NCBI GenBank assembly: GCA_031292175.1
Contig: JARLHQ010000003.1
Location: forward strand, 62,001-126,000
Direction: 5' to 3'
Source: Humidesulfovibrio sp.
GTDB taxonomy: Bacteria; Desulfobacterota; Desulfovibrionia; Desulfovibrionales; Desulfovibrionaceae
DNA length: 64,000 nucleotides
The notes below the pieces were generated by a model, which did no database searches, had not been told where the DNA came from, and saw only the letters and a program-made list of their open reading frames with translations. Each line of letters begins with the position of its first letter. Positions within the stretch are counted from its first letter, which is position 1. Positions 49,987-58,408 of the stretch are shown one piece after another. The position numbers and the translations under genes are program-made.

Positions 49987-50468
49987 CAATGCATTCTGAA
50001 ACCGAACCCTTGGCCGACGCCTTCGTCCGCCAATCCGTCGCCGCCGCCAAAAACCGCGTCCGCGCCCAGAAGGCCGCCCAAGAGGACAATCCCGTTCAGA
50101 CCCTGTTTCTGGCCTTGGCCCAGGGACAAGAAGTGCAGGCGAAGAAGGCCTTGCTGCTCCTGCGCGGGCGCATCGGCGTCACGACGGAGAACCTGGCCGA
50201 GGCGCTCCAGGAATCGCGCGAGATGGCCGTGGAGACCCTGCCATGGACCGTGCTGGCCCAGGCCGAGGGCGACCGCGCCGCAGGGGCCCTGCTGGTGCAG
50301 ATGGCCCGGGCCCAGGCAAGCCATCTGGCCGTGCACGAGGCCCCGCCCACCGAGGCGGCCGAGTATCACGTCTGCGCCATCTGCGGGCACATCCATCCAG
50401 GCGCGGATCCCGGCCGTTGTCCCGTGTGCCAAGCCCTGCCGGAAAAATTTATCGCCGTGCGAATCTGA
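49983..50468 (+). CDS. Rubrerythrin-like protein with C-terminal rubredoxin-type domain (161 aa)
   Basis: YHVCAICGHIHPGADPGRCPVCQALPEKFIAV; N-terminal helical region with rubrerythrin-like spacing. Confidence 0.75.
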   Translation: MTMHSETEPLADAFVRQSVAAAKNRVRAQKAAQEDNPVQTLFLALAQGQEVQAKKALLLLRGRIGVTTENLAEALQESREMAVETLPWTVLAQAEGDRAAGALLVQMARAQASHLAVHEAPPTEAAEYHVCAICGHIHPGADPGRCPVCQALPEKFIAVRI

Positions 50469-50491
50469 GAAGCCGAGGGAGCTGCCGGGAC

Positions 50492-51328
50492 ATGTTGGTT
50501 GAAGCTCTGCACTACACCCGCGCTCGCCTTGGCGGCGAGTCGAACGCTTACGGACACCTGACCGAGCTGGTGGGAATATGGGCCAGGCAACGGCGACAAC
50601 GGCCGGCCTGGGCCGGACATCTGGCGCGCGCCCGGGCGCTGTGCTTGGCCGCGGCCGAATCCACGTTCCGTGAAACCCGACGCACAGCGCTGGTCTATGG
50701 GGCCGGCATTTTGAACGACATTCCGCTGGAACGGCTTTCGAGCCTATTCCGGCGAGTGGTGCTGGCGGACATGGCCTTTCTGCCCCGTACCGTCCACTTG
50801 GCCAAGGCTCTGGGCAATGTGGAGTTGATGCGCACCGACCTCACAGGCGTGCTGCACGCCCCGCCGCCATCGGAGTTCCTGGCCGCGCGCGCCCCGGCTC
50901 CCATGCCCGATCTCCGCCTCGGGCTAAAGGACGTGGACTTCGCCTATTCCGCGAACGTACTCTCGCAGCTGCCCCTCGCGGCCCTGGCGACGCTGGGCGA
51001 ACGCACTCCCGCCCCGGACCCGCAGCACCTCAAGGCCTACGCGGCCTCCCTGGTGCGCGCACATTTGGCTGCCCTGAAGATCCTGCCTTGTCCGGCCTGC
51101 CTGGTGACGGACTTTCAGGAGCAAGGCCTAGCGGGCGGACAAACACACTACGATGACAACCTGCTCTTCGGCGTGGACCCAGCCCTGCCAGGCGAGACCT
51201 GGACCTGGCGGTTGGCTCCGCGCGGCGAGGCGCACCCAGAGCTCGACATTGAACGCCACGTACTCGGCGCGCCCGACGTCCACGCGGGCCCTGACCACGA
51301 AATTCCTCATGGAGACCGCAATGCCTGA
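50492..51328 (+). CDS. Hypothetical protein with SAM-methyltransferase-like Rossmann features (278 aa)
   Basis: ALVYGAGILNDIPLERLSSLFRRVVLADMAFLP ... VDFAYSANVLSQLPL resemble class I MTase motifs. Confidence 0.6.
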   Translation: MLVEALHYTRARLGGESNAYGHLTELVGIWARQRRQRPAWAGHLARARALCLAAAESTFRETRRTALVYGAGILNDIPLERLSSLFRRVVLADMAFLPRTVHLAKALGNVELMRTDLTGVLHAPPPSEFLAARAPAPMPDLRLGLKDVDFAYSANVLSQLPLAALATLGERTPAPDPQHLKAYAASLVRAHLAALKILPCPACLVTDFQEQGLAGGQTHYDDNLLFGVDPALPGETWTWRLAPRGEAHPELDIERHVLGAPDVHAGPDHEIPHGDRNA

Positions 51329-52793
51329 CCCCCATCCCGACCCGCTCGCTCAAGGACCCGCCCTGGACCGCGACGGCCAGACCACTGAACAGACACTCGG
51401 GCAGGCCATTGAGCAGGCCGCCGGACAAACCTCCGAACAACACGCGCCCATACCGCCAGATCCGGCCCACTGCCTGGAGAACGACATCCAGCGTATGCGC
51501 AGTCTGGAGCGGCAGGTGCACCTGAAGAATGAGGAAGCCGAAGGCTACGGGTTTGGTCTGGACGAGCAGCGCCTGCTCAACATCTTTTTCGACCTCGCTG
51601 CGGAATATGACTCGCGCCGCGATCTGCTCAACATCTGCGTGCTGCTGCCCATGATATTCTTCCAGCAAGAGGTGCGGGTGTATCTGCGCACCGCGCCCGA
51701 ATCCTGGCGGCTGGCGCGCAGCCTGACCCTTCCCAAGCACCTCCCGGACAGCGAGCCTCCGGCCGAGCCGACCGTGCGCGGCCGCCACTTCTACGCACCC
51801 ATCCGGGCCCGCCAGGACACCGCGGAACTGCTGGGCTTTCCGCTGGAGAAGGGCATCCTCGGCTGGATCGAGGTCGTCGGTGGCGCGGATCTGTCCGACA
51901 CCCGGAAACATTTCTTCGAGAAATACGCCGGGCGCATCGGCTACCAGATGCACAACCGCATGGCCCGCACGAAAAACCGCGAGCACCTGAGCTTCATCCA
52001 GAATCTCGTTGCGGACATCGGCCACAACGTCATCGTGCCCAATATGACCTTCAAACTCTTTTTCAACCGGCTGCGCGGCGCCATCTCCGCGCTGGAGGGC
52101 CTTATCCTGGAGGCCCCGGCCGACACCCCGCGCCCGTTCCTGCAAGAGCTGGATGCGCTGCAGGCCCGCATGCGCACGCAATACGAGGAGATTAACCGCC
52201 ACTACGAGCAAACCAGCCTGTTTCTGGAAACCCTGTTGCGCCGCAGGCACTTCGAGGAAGGCCGCTACGTTCTTGAAAAACGCCTAGTGAACCTGCGCCA
52301 CCAAGTGGTCGAGCCGCAGGTGGAGCGTTTCCGTCCGCGCCTTTCCGACCGGGGCGTGGCGATCGACCTGTCCATGGGCGGCATCCCGAACAAACCTGTG
52401 TTGCTCATGGCCGACTTGGGGCTCATCGCCCAGGTCTACGCCAATCTCTTCTCCAACGCCGTCAAATACACGCGCGCCGTCACCGGGTCCGACGGCCTGG
52501 CGAAGAAATTCATGGCCTACGGCTGGAGCGTGCTGCCCGATGTCTTCGGTCCCGGCCAGAATGGCGTGAAGCTTAACGTCTTCACAACCGGGCCCGTTAT
52601 TCCCGAGAAGGAACGCGAGGAACTTTTCCGTCCCGGCTTCCGCGCCAGCACCACCGGGCGGGAGCACGGGACCGGCCAGGGCTTGGCCTTCGTGCGCCAA
52701 GTGGTGGCCTTGCACGGTGGTCAGGTAGGTTACGAGGCCGCGCCCCTCGGCAACAACTTCTTCATCATCCTGCCCCTGGATCCGGGCCGTTAA
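51321..52793 (+). CDS. Sensor histidine kinase-like protein with HATPase_c domain, no predicted TM
   Basis: VYANLFSNAVKYTRAV N-box; GREHGTGQGLAFVRQVVALHGG G-box; LVADIGHNVIVPNM possible H-box. Confidence 0.82.
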   Translation: MPDPHPDPLAQGPALDRDGQTTEQTLGQAIEQAAGQTSEQHAPIPPDPAHCLENDIQRMRSLERQVHLKNEEAEGYGFGLDEQRLLNIFFDLAAEYDSRRDLLNICVLLPMIFFQQEVRVYLRTAPESWRLARSLTLPKHLPDSEPPAEPTVRGRHFYAPIRARQDTAELLGFPLEKGILGWIEVVGGADLSDTRKHFFEKYAGRIGYQMHNRMARTKNREHLSFIQNLVADIGHNVIVPNMTFKLFFNRLRGAISALEGLILEAPADTPRPFLQELDALQARMRTQYEEINRHYEQTSLFLETLLRRRHFEEGRYVLEKRLVNLRHQVVEPQVERFRPRLSDRGVAIDLSMGGIPNKPVLLMADLGLIAQVYANLFSNAVKYTRAVTGSDGLAKKFMAYGWSVLPDVFGPGQNGVKLNVFTTGPVIPEKEREELFRPGFRASTTGREHGTGQGLAFVRQVVALHGGQVGYEAAPLGNNFFIILPLDPGR

Positions 52794-52961
52794 ACCCCTG
52801 GAGCGCCTCTGGCGGGCGGGCGGCAGCAATGTTCATCCGCGCGTTAGGCGCGCGGGGGACCGCTCATCTAACGGCTGGCGCCCCCCGTTGCGGTGCGGGC
52901 GGCGCGAGAGAATCCACCGGCGCATGAATCCCCTTTTTCCATTTCCCCCAAAAAAGTCTTC

Positions 52962-53552
52962 TCACATCCCTATCTTGCTCCGGTAACGGTCGAACTCGCT
53001 CAGCACGCAGCCGCAATACTGCTGCCGGTAAACGCCCCACTCCTTCGACAGGCGGATGCCCTCCTGCCAGCCAGAGCGGAAGTCCTCGCCCACAAACTCC
53101 AGCCCCGGCCCCGCATGCCGCGCTCCGGCGTCGAGGATCGCCTGGTGGTTCTGATACTTGCTGTAGAGCAGCGTGCTGCTGTAGCGCGTGAAGCCAAGGG
53201 TCTGCGCCAGTCTGGCGGCCCGCTCCAGGCGGATGTCGTAGCACAGGGGACAGCGCGAGGCCATGTCGGCCATGGCCTCGCCCAGGGCGGCGATACGCTC
53301 CAGCCAGGGACCGGGAAAGGCGGCAGCCTTGTCGTCCTGGTCGGCCAGGATGACGGGTATTGCCAGCTTTTCAGCCACGGCGAGCAGCCCCTCGCGGCGG
53401 CGCAGATACTCGGACAGGGGATGGATGTTCGGGTTGTAAAAGTAGAGCGTGGGCGCAAAACCCAGGTCGCACAGGCGCTGGATGGGCATAATGCTGCAGG
53501 GGCCGCAGCAGGCGTGCAGCAGAATGGCGTTCTCGGCCGGGGGCGTGCTCAT
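52962..53552 (-). CDS. queH: Epoxyqueuosine reductase QueH
   Basis: ILLHACCGPCSIMPIQRLCDLGFAPTLYFYNPNIHPLSEYLRRREGLLAVAEKL; CPLCYDIRLERAARLAQTLGFTRYSSTLLYSKYQNH. Confidence 0.9.
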   Translation of the reverse strand: MSTPPAENAILLHACCGPCSIMPIQRLCDLGFAPTLYFYNPNIHPLSEYLRRREGLLAVAEKLAIPVILADQDDKAAAFPGPWLERIAALGEAMADMASRCPLCYDIRLERAARLAQTLGFTRYSSTLLYSKYQNHQAILDAGARHAGPGLEFVGEDFRSGWQEGIRLSKEWGVYRQQYCGCVLSEFDRYRSKIGM

Positions 53553-53758
53553 GGCGTTGGCTTTGTTGTTGTGGATTGTTGGTCTTGCGGAGGCTCCCGC
53601 CCCTGTGCCGGACGTTCGCCACGGCACAGGGCCTCAGAGACGGCGCGAGCCTCCGGGGAACGACGCGCCAGGATCCTGAGCACCCTGGCGGCGCCCCAAA
53701 GGGCCAGGAAGAAAAGCAGGGTGACGACGGCGTCCACACTCTCCCCGGTTGCCCGCAA
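53549..53758 (-). CDS. Small membrane protein (69 aa)
   Basis: MRATGESVDAVVTLLFFLALWGAARVLRILARR; stop overlaps the queH start. Confidence 0.5.
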   Translation of the reverse strand: MRATGESVDAVVTLLFFLALWGAARVLRILARRSPEARAVSEALCRGERPAQGREPPQDQQSTTTKPTP

Positions 53759-53770
53759 GCCGCCGCGCGC

Positions 53771-55765
53771 TTATGGCAGCTTGGGATCGACGACAATCTC
53801 CACGCGGCAGTCCACGCGCGCGCCCATTTCAGTGAGCAGCTCGCGCTTGTTGTTCAGCATGTAGATGGCCAGTTCCTGGCCCACGGGAACCTGCAGGACG
53901 CTTTGGCAATGGGGCCGGCGCAGCAGGCGGTGGATGGTCTTCATGGCCTGCAAAGCCTGCCACTCCAGGTTGCGGCGAATGCCGGTGCCGCCGCAGCAGG
54001 GGCAAGGCTCCGTGGACACGCTGATGGCCGAGGAGCCCAGGCGCTGGCGCACCAGCTCCATGAGGCCAAAGGGCGAGATGCCGGACACGTCGGTGCGCGC
54101 GCGGTCGCTCTTGAGGGCTTGGCGCATGGTCTTTTCGACCTCGCGCAGGTGCTTGCCATCCTTCATCTCAATGTAGTCGATGATGATCTGACCGCCAATG
54201 TCGCGCAGCCTGAGCTGGCGGGCGATCTCCTGAGCGGCTTCGGTGTTGGTCTTGAGCGCCATCTTGGCGAAGCTTTGCTCGCCGCCGATCTTGCCGGAAT
54301 TAATGTCCACGCTGGTGAGCGCCTCGGTGTGGTCGAACACCAGGCGTCCGCCGGAAGGCAGGGTGACCTCGCGGGAGTAGATCTGCTCCACCTGCTTGGT
54401 GAGGCCGAAGCGCTCCCACAGGGTGCGCTCGTGCTCGGTGTGCACCTTGACCATGTTCGGGCTCTTGGGGAAGGCCAGGGCCACGTATTCGCGGATCTGC
54501 TCGGCGGTGTCCGGGTCGTCCACCCAGACCTCGGAGACGTCGGGGGTCAGGTAGTCGCGCGCGGCGCGCACGGAAAGCTCCATCTCCTTGTACACAAGGG
54601 CTGGGGCCTTCTCTGTCTGGACCTTCTTCCTGATGTCGCCCCAGAGGCGGTGCAGGTACTTGTAGTCGCGCAGGAGCTCGGTCTTGGCGCGGCCGATGCC
54701 CGCGGTGCGCACGATGAGCCCCACGCCTTCGGGCGGAGAAATCTGGTCGATGACGCCCTTCAGGCGCTCGCGCTCCTTCTCGTCCTCGATCTTGCGGGAG
54801 ACGCCCTGCTGGTCGCGGCCCAGGGTGTACACGAAATAACGTCCGGGCAGAGACAGATAGCTGCTGACGAAAGCGCCCTTCTTGCCCGTGGGCTCCTTCA
54901 CCACCTGGACCAGGACCTCCTGGCCGGAGCGCAGCACCTTCTGCATGAGCGGGAAGCGCGCGCCCTTTTTGAGCGGGTAGGAGCCCTGATAGTATTCGGG
55001 GTGCACCTCATCGATCTGCAAAAACCCGTTGCGCTCCGCGCCGTAGTTGATGAACGCGGCCTGCAGCGCGGAATCGATGTTGTGGATGTAGCCCTTGTAG
55101 ATGTTGCCCTTGGTTTTAGCCTGGTGCATCATCTCCACGTAGTACTCCTGGACCGCGCCGTCCTCAGTGAGCACGACCTCCACCAGCTCGCCGGGCAGCA
55201 CGCCGATGAACATCTTCTTGCGCTTCTTCTTGCAGTCGGCCTTGCCTGGGGCCGCGGCCTCCTCGCCCTCGTCCTCGCAGTATTCGGAAACAACATCCGT
55301 TTCCGCGTCGGCCTGGACAGTCTGCCCAGCCTGACCCTTGGACTTGCCGGAGCGCTTGCCCCGGCTGCGGGAACGGCCCTTGGATTTTGGCTCCTGGGCT
55401 TCTGTGCCGGATGCCGGCTCCGCGTCGCCCTGGGACGCGGCGTGCTCGGGAGATTCGGCGTGCGCGGCGTCCGACCCGACGCCATAGGCCAAATCGATGG
55501 CCTGCGCCTCGGCTCCACCCGCCAGCCCAGCCGACTGTCCGGCCGACTGTCCGGCCGGCTGCCCGTCTACAGGGGCGTTCGACTGGGCGTCCGGCTTGTC
55601 CTTGCGCCTGCGGCCACGGCCGCCGCGCCGACCGCGCGAGCGCTTGGCCGGTTTGGCTTCCTGGCCCTGCTCGGAGCCGGTCTGAGTGTCTGTCTGGGAG
55701 TTGGCCTGCGTAGCCTGTGGGGAATCAGCCTGGCCCAAAGGCCGGTCGTCGTTTGCATCGGTCAT
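53771..55765 (-). CDS. Ribonuclease E/G family protein with long N-terminal disordered extension
   Basis: MFIGVLPGELVEVVLTEDGAVQEYYVE, NIYKGYIHNIDSALQAAFINYG, TSVDINSGKIGGEQSFAKMALKTNTEAAQEIARQLRLRDIGGQIIIDYIEMKD, CPCCGGTG. Confidence 0.93.
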   Translation of the reverse strand: MTDANDDRPLGQADSPQATQANSQTDTQTGSEQGQEAKPAKRSRGRRGGRGRRRKDKPDAQSNAPVDGQPAGQSAGQSAGLAGGAEAQAIDLAYGVGSDAAHAESPEHAASQGDAEPASGTEAQEPKSKGRSRSRGKRSGKSKGQAGQTVQADAETDVVSEYCEDEGEEAAAPGKADCKKKRKKMFIGVLPGELVEVVLTEDGAVQEYYVEMMHQAKTKGNIYKGYIHNIDSALQAAFINYGAERNGFLQIDEVHPEYYQGSYPLKKGARFPLMQKVLRSGQEVLVQVVKEPTGKKGAFVSSYLSLPGRYFVYTLGRDQQGVSRKIEDEKERERLKGVIDQISPPEGVGLIVRTAGIGRAKTELLRDYKYLHRLWGDIRKKVQTEKAPALVYKEMELSVRAARDYLTPDVSEVWVDDPDTAEQIREYVALAFPKSPNMVKVHTEHERTLWERFGLTKQVEQIYSREVTLPSGGRLVFDHTEALTSVDINSGKIGGEQSFAKMALKTNTEAAQEIARQLRLRDIGGQIIIDYIEMKDGKHLREVEKTMRQALKSDRARTDVSGISPFGLMELVRQRLGSSAISVSTEPCPCCGGTGIRRNLEWQALQAMKTIHRLLRRPHCQSVLQVPVGQELAIYMLNNKRELLTEMGARVDCRVEIVVDPKLP

Positions 55766-55862
55766 GAAAGAACCTCGATCCTAGGAAAATTGAAGAAATT
55801 TGGCCTGCGCGCACAATGCGGCAGCAGGTCCGGCATGGGGAGCGGCCCGCGGCGCAGCGGGT

Positions 55863-56918
55863 TCACCCGCGTGCTTGGTAGAAGACGGCGCCATCCGTCC
55901 CGGCACGGACGGCCTGTCCGTCTGTCTGTCCACCGTCTTGGCGGACTTTTTCCGCCAGGCCCTGCGTCAGAAGTTCGGACAGGGCGAGCTCCACGTCGTC
56001 TGCGGATGCAAAAAGCGCGCTTGCAAGCTGCGCGGCCGTCTGCGGCCTGCGCGAAAGAGAAGCCAGGATGCTCGCGCGTACCTCGTCCCGGGTCATGCCC
56101 CCGGACTGTTCTTGCCTCTTTTCCCCACGTCCTGCAAGCCCGGCCGGGTTGTCCGCACCCGCTTCAGGCCCCGCGCCGGACGTTGACGCGGCCAACGGCC
56201 CCAGGCGCGCACGCCAGAGCGCCAGCACGTCCTTGTCCACAGGCCGGGCCCAAATCTCGGCGCCGGGCCGGGAAAGCGTCACCACATCCACCCGGTCCGG
56301 GCGCAACCGGGCACAATAATTAGCCAGAAGCTCCAGGTTCCGCGTCGAGTCGTTGACGCCCGCCACCAGCAGCACTTCCAGAAAGATTTTGGCGCGGCTC
56401 GCGCGACGAAAGGCCAGGATGCCCTCCGCCACGGACGTGGGGTCAAGGGATGGGTGCCCCCGGTTCACGCGGGCGAACTCCTCCGGCACCAGGGAATCCA
56501 TATTCGGCAGCACCATATCCGCCTGGGCCAACTCCGCGCGCACAGCCGGATCGGTCATGAGGCTCGCATTGGTGAGCACCGCCACGGGCACGCCCGGGAG
56601 GATTGTCCGCGCGCCACGGATGATCTCCGGCATATCGCTGTTCAGGGTCGGCTCGCCCCTGCCGCCCAGGGTCACCACATCCGGCAGGGGATCGCCGCGT
56701 CGGGCGCGGTCGGCTTCCCAGGCCCGCAGCTCGGCGAGCAGCACCTGGGTGGACACGTACGATGCGCGGTCCAAGGTCAGGTGCTCCAGCTGTCCGGATT
56801 CGCAGTACACGCAGTTCATGGAGCAGATGCGTTCGCCGAGAAGGTCCAGCCCCAGGGACCGGCCCAACCGCCCGGACAGCACCGGGCCAAACACGTAATG
56901 CAACGCGCCTTGCTCCAT
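55863..56918 (-). CDS. Radical SAM protein
   Basis: SMNCVYCESGQLEHLTLDRASYVST; VTLGGRGEPTLNSDMPEII; C-terminal winged-helix-like segment. Confidence 0.88.
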   Translation of the reverse strand: MEQGALHYVFGPVLSGRLGRSLGLDLLGERICSMNCVYCESGQLEHLTLDRASYVSTQVLLAELRAWEADRARRGDPLPDVVTLGGRGEPTLNSDMPEIIRGARTILPGVPVAVLTNASLMTDPAVRAELAQADMVLPNMDSLVPEEFARVNRGHPSLDPTSVAEGILAFRRASRAKIFLEVLLVAGVNDSTRNLELLANYCARLRPDRVDVVTLSRPGAEIWARPVDKDVLALWRARLGPLAASTSGAGPEAGADNPAGLAGRGEKRQEQSGGMTRDEVRASILASLSRRPQTAAQLASALFASADDVELALSELLTQGLAEKVRQDGGQTDGQAVRAGTDGAVFYQARG

Positions 56919-57038
56919 ACTTCCGCTCCCCTTTCACGCCTGGCTTGACGCCGGGCTGTGCGCCCTGTAGGCCCTGGTCAACGCATCGCCACCGGCATTG
57001 CCAGGCGTGTGCGACGACCGCATCCACTCGGAGGAATC

Positions 57039-57920
57039 ATGATCGAAGCCGGACAGCTTGTGCTGGTCATCAGCCCCAAAGGCAAGCGCTACATGCACGC
57101 CATGGATCCCGCCAAGGAGATCCACACCCACGACGGCCGCATCCTCATGTCCGAAATCGCCGAGGCCGGCTTCGGCGGCATCGTGCGCTCCCATCTGGGC
57201 CATCCCTACCGCATCCTCAAGCCCACGGTGTACGAACTCATCAAAGGCGTCAAGCGCCAGACCCAGATCATGTATCCCAAGGAGATCGGCTACCTGCTGC
57301 TCAAGCTGGGCGTCACCCCGGGCAGTCGCGTCATCGAGACCGGCACCGGCTCCGCCGGGCTCACCCTGGCCCTGGCCACCTACGTTGGCGACACGGGCAT
57401 GGTCTACACCTATGAGCGCCGCGAGGAGTTCTACAAGCTCGCGCAAAAGAATCTCGCCCGCGTGGGCCTGTCGCACCGCGTCACCCAGCACTTGGCCGAC
57501 ATTGAGGAGACCGGCTTCGAGCAGACCGACGCCGACGCCCTGTTCCTCGACGTGCGCGTACCCCAGGACTGCCTGCACCATATCCCCAAGGCCGTGCGCC
57601 CCGGCGCCATGTGCGGCTTCCTGCTGCCCACCTGCAACCAGGTAAGCGATCTGCTGCGCGGCCTGGAGCAAGGGCCCTTCACCGAGCTCGAAGCCCTCGA
57701 AATCCTGGTGCGCCGCTACAAGACCGTGCCCGACCGCCTGCGGCCCGAGGACCGCATGGTCGCCCACACGGGCTTCCTGGTCTTCGCGCGCTGCATGGAG
57801 AACCCCGCGCCCTTCACCCGTCCGGCCAAGGTCGACGTCAGCGAGGCCGACCCCGAACTCGGCCCGGAGACCGACGGCATGGTGGACGGCGGAGAAGAGG
57901 ACACCGAGGCCACGGAATAG
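57039..57920 (+). CDS. trmI: tRNA (adenine-N1)-methyltransferase TrmI-like
   Basis: MIEAGQLVLVISPKGKRYMHAMDPAKEIHTHDGRI; VIETGTGSAGLTLALATYVG; TYERREEFYKLAQKNL. Confidence 0.9.
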   Translation: MIEAGQLVLVISPKGKRYMHAMDPAKEIHTHDGRILMSEIAEAGFGGIVRSHLGHPYRILKPTVYELIKGVKRQTQIMYPKEIGYLLLKLGVTPGSRVIETGTGSAGLTLALATYVGDTGMVYTYERREEFYKLAQKNLARVGLSHRVTQHLADIEETGFEQTDADALFLDVRVPQDCLHHIPKAVRPGAMCGFLLPTCNQVSDLLRGLEQGPFTELEALEILVRRYKTVPDRLRPEDRMVAHTGFLVFARCMENPAPFTRPAKVDVSEADPELGPETDGMVDGGEEDTEATE

Positions 57921-57941
57921 GCGCTGATCGCCGGGCCCCCA

Positions 57942-58259
57942 GGAGCCGATCCCGACCCGCGTATCCAAAACTCTGGCAGGGCAACGGTGCTCATCAAAGC
58001 CCGTTCAAGCGCGTTCTCAAATCTGGAACTCGAGCAGTTTCTACGCGCGGAGCGAATCGGTGAGCTTTATGTCCTGGGGGTGTTCGCGGAGGGCTGTGTC
58101 CGCGCCACCGTCCTTGATGCGCGCCACCGCGGCCATGGCGTCCAGGTCATCGCCGATGCCGTTGCGACCAACGTCGCGTGGAAAAAGGCCTTCGCGCTTT
58201 GGGCCATGCGTAGCGCAGGCGCCAAGATGATACCGTCCCCCTCCGTGCCCCAGGCCTGA
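57942..58259 (+). pseudogene. Truncated isochorismatase-family hydrolase (C-terminal half only)
   Basis: KARSSAFSNLELEQFLRAERIGELYVLGVFAEGCVRATVLDARHRGHGVQVIADAVATNVAWKKAFALWAMRSAGAKMI; nucleophile Cys region present, N-terminal half absent because trmI ends immediately upstream. Confidence 0.7.
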
Positions 58260-58408
58260 CTCCGGGCACCATCCCCCCCGGCCACCGGAGGCGCTCTGCC
58301 TGGCGCGCCCGGTCCGACACTTGACCTTTGGCCCTACTTAAGGGAAGGTACGCCGATTTTCCGCGCGGCTGGTGCATTTCCGCCAGCCGTCCCCTTTTTG
58401 GAGCACCC

